A stretch of DNA of 64,000 nucleotides from Actinomadura macra NBRC 14102 (GTDB lineage Bacteria; Actinomycetota; Actinomycetes; Streptosporangiales; Streptosporangiaceae): assembly GCF_001552215.1 (NCBI RefSeq), contig NZ_BCQT01000027.1, positions 80,582 through 144,581 of the forward strand, in the 5' to 3' direction. Under the pieces are notes generated by a model. The model made no database searches, had not been told where the DNA came from, and worked only from the letters and a program-made list of their open reading frames with translations. Shown one piece after another: positions 59,110 to 64,000 of this stretch. Position numbers and translations under genes: made by a program. Each line of letters begins with the position of its first letter. Within the stretch, counting starts at the first letter, position 1.

Positions 59110-59280
59110 TCACCGGCGCCGACAAGCCGACCCCGCACCGTCGACGATGCGGGGTCCCGACAGGGCCGCCGGCTGCCCGCTCGAACGTGATCTGCTTGAG
59201 CGCACAGCCGGCTCGGCCAGGGCTGTCCCGGGGCGCCTGCGGCGCCGGTTCCGCGGGACGCGGTGTCGCTGAGGTCGCGG

Positions 59281-60486
59281 TCAGGTTGCGGTCACGAGGG
59301 CCCCGGCGCGGGCGACGATCTTCCCGCGCTTCATGACGAGCGTCCGCTGTGGCGGTTCCACGACGAGTTCGCCGATCGTCTCTCCCGGCAGGACCACCAG
59401 ATCGGCGACGTCACCGACCTTCAGGTCGCATCGGGGGGCGTCGAGGACCCGGCGGCCCAGGGTGGTGCCCAGGGTGGCGGCGAATTCCAGGTCGTCGTCC
59501 ATGCGCCAGTAGCACTTGTAGGCCATGAACTGGGCGCGGGCCAGGATGTCGCCTTCGCCCCAGGGGGACCAGCGGCTGCGGGCCGAGTCCGAGCCCAGGC
59601 ACATGCGCACGCCGCGGGCGTGCAGGGCCTTGACGTCGGGGACGGGCAGGAGCCCGTGGACGCCGACGGTGATGGCGATGTCGGCCTCGGCGAGCAGCGA
59701 GGCCAGGCGCTCGAACTGTGCGGGCGTCGGGTCGGCGAGGCTGAACACATCGCACAGGCTGACCTTGCCCTGCATACCGAGTGCTTTGACACGCTCGGCG
59801 ATCCGTTCGATGAGCCAGATGCCCAGTTCGCCGGATTCGTGTGCGTGGAAGTCCACGGGTACCTGGTACTGCTCGGCCAAGCCGAAGACGATGTCGAGCT
59901 GGCGGGCGGCGTCGCCGTCGACGCCGGCCGGGTCCAGGCCGCCGACCGCGTCGGCTCCCTCACGCAGGGCCTGTTCCAGTAGTTCGGCGGTGCCGGGCTT
60001 GCGCAGGATGCCCAGCTGGGGGAACGCCACGATCTGCAGGTCGGTGAGGTCGGCCATCTCCTCACGCACTTGCAGGAGGCCGTTGATGCCCTCCAGGCCG
60101 ATTTCTGGCGCGACGTCGGTGAAGGTCCTGATGGAGGTCGAGCCGTAGGCGACGCACTTGTCGAGGAAGGCGCGTGCGCGGGTGGTGACCGGGGTGGTGG
60201 TCTCGGCCCACTGCTGCAGCATGTCCTCGAACATCTGGTCCATGGTGATCGGCTCGGAGGTCCGTCGCACCCACGGCTCACCCCACAGGCTCTTGTCGGC
60301 GTGAGCATGACCGTCGACAAAACCCGGCAGGACGATCTGCCCGTTGAGGTCTTCGACGTGGTCGCCGGGGCCGAGGTCGGCCGGTGCCTGCGCACCGACG
60401 GATTGGATCTTCCCGTCGGCGACGGTGACGACCTGCGGGTCGCCCACGCCGTTCACACGGACATTGGACAGAATGACTCTGGACAT
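59281..60486 (-). CDS. Amidohydrolase, cytosine deaminase-like
   Basis: 401 residues. Metal motif H60-A-H62, third His region F-H-A-H-E (214-217, E217 as acid) and metal Asp D300 in C-L-G-S-D are placed as in E. coli CodA. The CodA catalytic His (A-S-H-T-T) is replaced by Asp (S-L-C-D-V-F, D246). It is therefore probably not a standard cytosine deaminase; a deaminase or hydrolase of another cyclic amide is likely. It is last in an operon with an NMT1-type ABC transporter, suggesting it processes the imported compound. ATG 60486. Confidence 0.82.
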   Translation of the reverse strand: MSRVILSNVRVNGVGDPQVVTVADGKIQSVGAQAPADLGPGDHVEDLNGQIVLPGFVDGHAHADKSLWGEPWVRRTSEPITMDQMFEDMLQQWAETTTPVTTRARAFLDKCVAYGSTSIRTFTDVAPEIGLEGINGLLQVREEMADLTDLQIVAFPQLGILRKPGTAELLEQALREGADAVGGLDPAGVDGDAARQLDIVFGLAEQYQVPVDFHAHESGELGIWLIERIAERVKALGMQGKVSLCDVFSLADPTPAQFERLASLLAEADIAITVGVHGLLPVPDVKALHARGVRMCLGSDSARSRWSPWGEGDILARAQFMAYKCYWRMDDDLEFAATLGTTLGRRVLDAPRCDLKVGDVADLVVLPGETIGELVVEPPQRTLVMKRGKIVARAGALVTAT

Positions 60487-60538
60487 ATTTCGCTTTCTTT
60501 GCTTCCCGGTGTTTCGGGGGTGTGACGGGTGTCGTCGG

Positions 60539-62149
60539 CTATTCGAGGCGACTGAGGGCGGTGTCTTCGAGCGCGCCGGCCAGGCGGTAGGCCAGGAGTG
60601 AGGCCAGCAGCACGATGGCGACTCCACCCCAGACGAAGTTGTAGTCCGACAGGGTCGCCGCGACGGTCATGGACGCGCCCAGGCCGTAGCCGGTGGCCAG
60701 CCATTCGGCCACCATCGCCGCGCCGATGGACAACGGCAACGCGATCTTGACCGAGGCCAGCAGCGCCGGCAACGCGTAAGGGATGAGGAGTTTGGTGATG
60801 CGATGCCTGCGCCCGGCGCCCACCGCGGTGAGCAGATCGTTGGCGCTGCGCGGTACCGCCCTCATCGCGAGCAGGACATTGACGAGGATCGGGAAGAACG
60901 TCATCACCGCGATCAATACCGTCACCGCGACGATCCCGCGGCCGAACATCAGCGCGAGCAGCGGCATGGCGGCCACGATCGGGATCGACCGCAGGGCGAT
61001 CGAGATGGGCATCAGCACCCGCTCGATCACCGGGAACTCGTGCGCGACCACGGCCATCGCCACCGCCAGGACGAGCCCGACCAGGAACCCGATTCCGGCG
61101 TCGCCGATGGTCTGCAGCAGCGAGGAGAACATGTACGGCAGCGGGTCCTCGGCGTCACCGGACGCGGTGACCAGCTGGGTGTCGCCGTTCAGGAAGTAGG
61201 GCACCACGTCGGCCGGTCCCCGGGCCACCGCGCTGCCACCAGGCACGACAAGGGCGAGCAGCCACCAGCACGCCACGACGCCCGCCAGCGTGCCCACGGT
61301 CGCGAGGACGCCGCGTCCCACACGGGCGGGCAGGCGCGAGTTCCGCCGCCCGAGACGTTCGGCGCGCGCGCCGAGGACGGTGTCCATCGAGCGGGTCCAC
61401 GGCAGGATCGTCTGTGAGATGAGCGGCAGGGCCAGGAACGCCACGGCGGCCAGCAGCGAGGTCACGATCGCCAGGCCCCAGGCGCGGGGGATGTCGAAGG
61501 CGCCCTGGGCCTGGATCATGGCGACGCCCAGCCCCTCCGAGCCGCCCATGTACTCCCCGATGATCGCTCCCAGGATCGCGCTCGGCGCGGCGACCTGGAG
61601 GCCGGCGACGAAGCTCGGGATCGCCGCGGGCAGCCGGACCTTGCGGATCACCGTCCACTCCGAGCCGCCGGACGCGCGCACCACGTCGACCGAGGTCTTG
61701 TCCACGCCGCTGAGGCCCAGGATGGCGGCGACCAGGGTGGTGAACACCACGGCCTGCGCGGCCAGGATCACGCTCGGGATGTTGCCGCGGAAGGCGATCG
61801 CCAGCAGCGGCGCGACGGCGATGAGCGGCAGCGCGATCGCGCCGACCGCCACCCGCTCGAACAGCGCCTGGACGCGCGGAAACGGCAGCGTGCACAGGGC
61901 CAGGGCGATCGCGATTCCGTTGCCCCACACATAACCCTGCAACGCGGACGACATGGTGACCGTCGCGTTCGGCCCGTAGTAGTCGGCGTCGTCGCGCATC
62001 TGGCCGAGCACCTCGCCGGGCGAGGGAACCAGGGACCCGAACCCGCCGAGCGACATCGCCTGCCACACGACGATCACGACCACCAGCGTCAGCAGCGGGG
62101 GCACGATCTGTTGGAGGCGCGCTTTGAGCGGTCGCGCGGAGGCGTTCAC
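60539..62149 (-). CDS. ABC transporter permease, two fused SsuC/ThiX-type halves
   Basis: 536 residues. Two complete binding-protein-dependent permease modules are joined: the first has A-S-G-G-S-E-W-T-V-I-R-K-V-R-L-P-A-A-I-P near 175 (EAA loop), the second G-A-G-R-R-H-R-I-T-K-L-L-I-P-Y-A-L-P near 440. Normally two copies of a 260-residue permease dimerise; here both are in one chain. GTG 62149 overlaps the ATPase stop by 4 nt. The product works with the ATPase and NMT1-like binding protein. Confidence 0.9.
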   Translation of the reverse strand: MNASARPLKARLQQIVPPLLTLVVVIVVWQAMSLGGFGSLVPSPGEVLGQMRDDADYYGPNATVTMSSALQGYVWGNGIAIALALCTLPFPRVQALFERVAVGAIALPLIAVAPLLAIAFRGNIPSVILAAQAVVFTTLVAAILGLSGVDKTSVDVVRASGGSEWTVIRKVRLPAAIPSFVAGLQVAAPSAILGAIIGEYMGGSEGLGVAMIQAQGAFDIPRAWGLAIVTSLLAAVAFLALPLISQTILPWTRSMDTVLGARAERLGRRNSRLPARVGRGVLATVGTLAGVVACWWLLALVVPGGSAVARGPADVVPYFLNGDTQLVTASGDAEDPLPYMFSSLLQTIGDAGIGFLVGLVLAVAMAVVAHEFPVIERVLMPISIALRSIPIVAAMPLLALMFGRGIVAVTVLIAVMTFFPILVNVLLAMRAVPRSANDLLTAVGAGRRHRITKLLIPYALPALLASVKIALPLSIGAAMVAEWLATGYGLGASMTVAATLSDYNFVWGGVAIVLLASLLAYRLAGALEDTALSRLE

Positions 62150-63033
62150 CGGGCCGTCCCGCCCTCGCGCCTGTTCCCGACCCCGGCTGCGGTCCCGTCG
62201 CCGTTTGCGGTGAAGAGTTTTTCGGAGAGTTGGTCGCAGAGGGTGTGGAAGGCGGTGTCGTGGAGGATGTCGGGGGTGCGGGGGCGGGGGAGGTCGATGG
62301 TGATGGTGTCCAGGATGGTTCCGGGTCGGGGTGACATCAGGACCACGGTGTCGGAGAGCAGGACGGCTTCGGCGATGCCGTGGGTGACCAGGACGGTGGT
62401 GGTGCCTCGTTCGGCCCAGATGCGTTGGAGTTCGAAGTTGAGTCGTTGGCGGGTGAGGTCGTCTAGTGCTCCGAAGGGTTCGTCCAGGAGGAGGAGTTCG
62501 GGGTTGGTGACCAGGGATCGGGCGAGGGAGACGCGTTGGCGCATGCCTCCTGAGAGTTGTGAGGGGCGGGCTTTTTCGAAGCCGGTGAGGCCGACGAGTT
62601 GGATGAGGTCGGTGACGGCGGTGGGGTCGCGGTGGCCGGCGACTTCCAGGGGGAGGCGCAGGTTGGCTTCGACGCTGCGCCAGGGCAGGAGGCCGGCGTC
62701 TTGGAAGGCGACGCCGATGCCGTGTTCTTGGCGTAGTTGGCGTGGGGTGCGGCCGTGGACGGTGACGGTTCCGTTGGTGGGTGTTTCCAGGTCGGCCAGG
62801 ACTCGCAGGACGGTGGATTTGCCGCATCCTGAGGGGCCCAGCAGTCCGACGAACTCCCCGCGCCGCGATTCGAAGGAGAAGTCGCGTAGCGCCTCGACCG
62901 AGGCCCCCTTGCCCTCGAAGACCTTCCTCAGGCCACCCGCGCGAATCCCCTCGGAGGCGTGCGCGTCACCTGGGGTCGCACCCGTCGCCTCGGTTTCCAG
63001 CAATGTTCTCTCCTTCGGCATGGCGCGCTTCAT
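62146..63033 (-). CDS. ABC transporter ATP-binding protein (NitT/SsuB/ThiZ type)
   Basis: 295 residues. Walker A G-P-S-G-C-G-K-S-T near 66, Q-loop F-Q-D-A near 111, signature L-S-G-G-M-R-Q-R near 159, Walker B L-L-L-L-D-E-P-F-G-A-L-D near 179 and switch His in V-T-H-G-I. ATG 63033 overlaps the binding-protein stop (ATGA). The central part, about 62209-62840, uses GAA, CAA and CGA codons much more than either end or the neighbours, which suggests a recombined segment. Confidence 0.92.
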   Translation of the reverse strand: MKRAMPKERTLLETEATGATPGDAHASEGIRAGGLRKVFEGKGASVEALRDFSFESRRGEFVGLLGPSGCGKSTVLRVLADLETPTNGTVTVHGRTPRQLRQEHGIGVAFQDAGLLPWRSVEANLRLPLEVAGHRDPTAVTDLIQLVGLTGFEKARPSQLSGGMRQRVSLARSLVTNPELLLLDEPFGALDDLTRQRLNFELQRIWAERGTTTVLVTHGIAEAVLLSDTVVLMSPRPGTILDTITIDLPRPRTPDILHDTAFHTLCDQLSEKLFTANGDGTAAGVGNRREGGTAR

Positions 63034-64000
63034 CCCCCCAGCAGTTCGTTGGTGAAGAGCGACTTGTCGGCCTTGATCCCGATGCTGGACAGGCTCGTGA
63101 TCGTCTGCTCGATCAGCGCGTCGGACATCCAGAACAGGCCCTTGGACCCGTCACCGTCGCCCTTGACGAAGGGCGCGATGGCGGCGAGCGACTTGGCCTG
63201 CTCGTCGGGCTTCAGGCCGAGCTTGGCGCCGTACTTCTTCATGATCACGTCGGCCGCGTGGCCCTGATCGCGCAGTGCCGCCTCCCAGCCCTGCCTGCTG
63301 GCCGTCATGAACTTGCGGGCGCTCTCCCGGGCGGCGGAGTCGCTCAGTGTCTTCTCAGATGCGAAGAAGACACTCTGCATTCGGTTGAAGCCGAAGTCGG
63401 CCAGGGGCATCACGTGCGTTTTGATCCCGCGTAGTGCCAGCGACACCGGCTGGTTCGAGGCGAACCCCCAGATCGCGTCGACCTCACGGGCGGCGAGAGG
63501 CGCGGGATCGAACTGAATCGGCACGAGCTTGACCTTGCTGACATCGACCCCGTTACGCTTCATGAACACCAGCGCCGTGTTCTTACCGGCCAGCGTGATA
63601 CCGAGCTTCTTACCCTCGATCTCCTTCGGACGCTTGACCGGGCGGTCGGCGAGCGAGATCCAGGACTCGGGGCTCTTTTGCAGTCCGGCGCCGACGATCT
63701 TCAGCTTCGCGCCACGGGCAACGGCGGTGGCGACATTCTCCGGAATCGCCTCGATACCGATATTGACGCGACTCGTCGTCACCAGCGGGACGACCGCGGA
63801 ATTCGGCCCGCCCGGCTGGACGTCCACAGTGAGGCCCTGCCTGGTGTAGTAACCGTCCTCGGCCGCAACAAAGATCCCCGCGTACTCCGCGTTCGGGATC
63901 CAGGCGAGCTTCACGGAGAATCCGCCGGTTGTGGAGCCGCCGGCGGCGCCGGCGCCATCGTTGGTACCGCACCCGGCCAGCCACGGCACCGCCGAACCAG
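63030..64000 (-). CDS. ABC transporter substrate-binding lipoprotein, NMT1/THI5-like (5' partial)
   Basis: The frame is open to the right edge; about 323 residues are visible, beginning inside the signal peptide (lipobox L-A-G-C). The mature start L-A-W-I-P-N-A-E-Y-A-G-I-F-V-A-A-E-D-G-Y-Y and P-G-G-P-N-S are typical of NMT1/THI5-like binding proteins that take up pyrimidines or thiamine precursors. First gene of the four-gene operon: binding protein, ATPase, fused permease, amidohydrolase. With a cytosine-deaminase-like enzyme at the end, a pyrimidine or related base is a reasonable substrate guess. Confidence 0.9.
   Translation of the reverse strand, partial: GSAVPWLAGCGTNDGAGAAGGSTTGGFSVKLAWIPNAEYAGIFVAAEDGYYTRQGLTVDVQPGGPNSAVVPLVTTSRVNIGIEAIPENVATAVARGAKLKIVGAGLQKSPESWISLADRPVKRPKEIEGKKLGITLAGKNTALVFMKRNGVDVSKVKLVPIQFDPAPLAAREVDAIWGFASNQPVSLALRGIKTHVMPLADFGFNRMQSVFFASEKTLSDSAARESARKFMTASRQGWEAALRDQGHAADVIMKKYGAKLGLKPDEQAKSLAAIAPFVKGDGDGSKGLFWMSDALIEQTITSLSSIGIKADKSLFTNELLGG

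Noticed and set aside
1..64000. CRISPR array, integrase, transposase or secondary-metabolite core genes
   Set aside because: None seen; no spaced direct repeats and no transposase, PKS or NRPS motifs in the translated frames.

Overview
This is a 64 kb piece of a high-GC actinomycete chromosome. GTG and TTG starts are common, genes are tightly packed with 4-nt overlaps, and most terminators are GC-rich hairpins without a T-tract. The gene content fits the Streptosporangiales (an Actinomadura-like organism is my best guess): split menaquinone clusters, a DrrAB exporter, an Rv2578c-type radical SAM protein, DUF3040, DUF3618, FBP and several WYL regulators. The genus is inference. I saw no rRNA or tRNA gene, CRISPR array, insertion sequence or integrase.

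Layout. 1-6.9 kb: a partial DinB-like gene, a small Cys-rich protein, a NUDIX hydrolase, a MarR regulator divergent from a DrrAB-type exporter, a secreted phytase-like esterase and an RNA polymerase sigma factor. 6.9-20 kb: a cation diffusion facilitator, menE divergent from menB-menC-menD, a tyrosine phosphatase, a fatty acid desaturase, a Nei-type glycosylase, an antiporter remnant, a secreted PEBP protein, a WYL regulator and menF. 20-30 kb: BioY, a spermidine-synthase-like protein, a truncated HtrA protease abutting a glyoxalase-ArsR-SRPBCC operon, DeoR with a HAD hydrolase, a radical SAM protein behind a LexA-like box, a GHL10 lipoprotein, DUF3040 and a GHKL anti-sigma protein. 29-38 kb: a WYL-DinB fusion, a large protein with a degenerate AAA module, an EamA transporter, and a HEAT-vWA (Ro60/TROVE-like) plus ARPP-1-like pair followed by a structured noncoding stretch. 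38-50 kb: an AI-2E family exporter, a GH3 enzyme, a PAP2 phosphatase, a hydrolase with a divergent WYL regulator, a stress-type holin/DUF3618/YihY operon and a LuxR two-component system. 50-64 kb: an RNA ligase/HD-Pnk RNA repair operon, a Vgb-like lyase, three TetR regulators, an FBP protein, a divergent DUF305/LVIVD pair, a damaged ridA/tetR pair and a base- or precursor-uptake operon (amidohydrolase plus ABC transporter) cut by the right edge.

How the parts connect. Menaquinone synthesis is split into menF (alone), menE (alone) and menBCD. menE and menF share a near-identical palindrome, TGAACNTGTTCA, at almost the same distance from their start codons, which suggests a common regulator. 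RNA maintenance appears twice: the RNA ligase/HD-Pnk operon, and 13 kb away the Ro60-like vWA/ARPP-1-like pair. Several loci look like deletion scars: the HtrA truncation, the ridA/tetR fusion point, the antiporter remnant, and an operator with no gene behind menD.

The best candidates for something undescribed are the vWA/ARPP-1-like pair with its downstream structured sequence, the degenerate AAA protein, the WYL-DinB fusion and the shared men operator.
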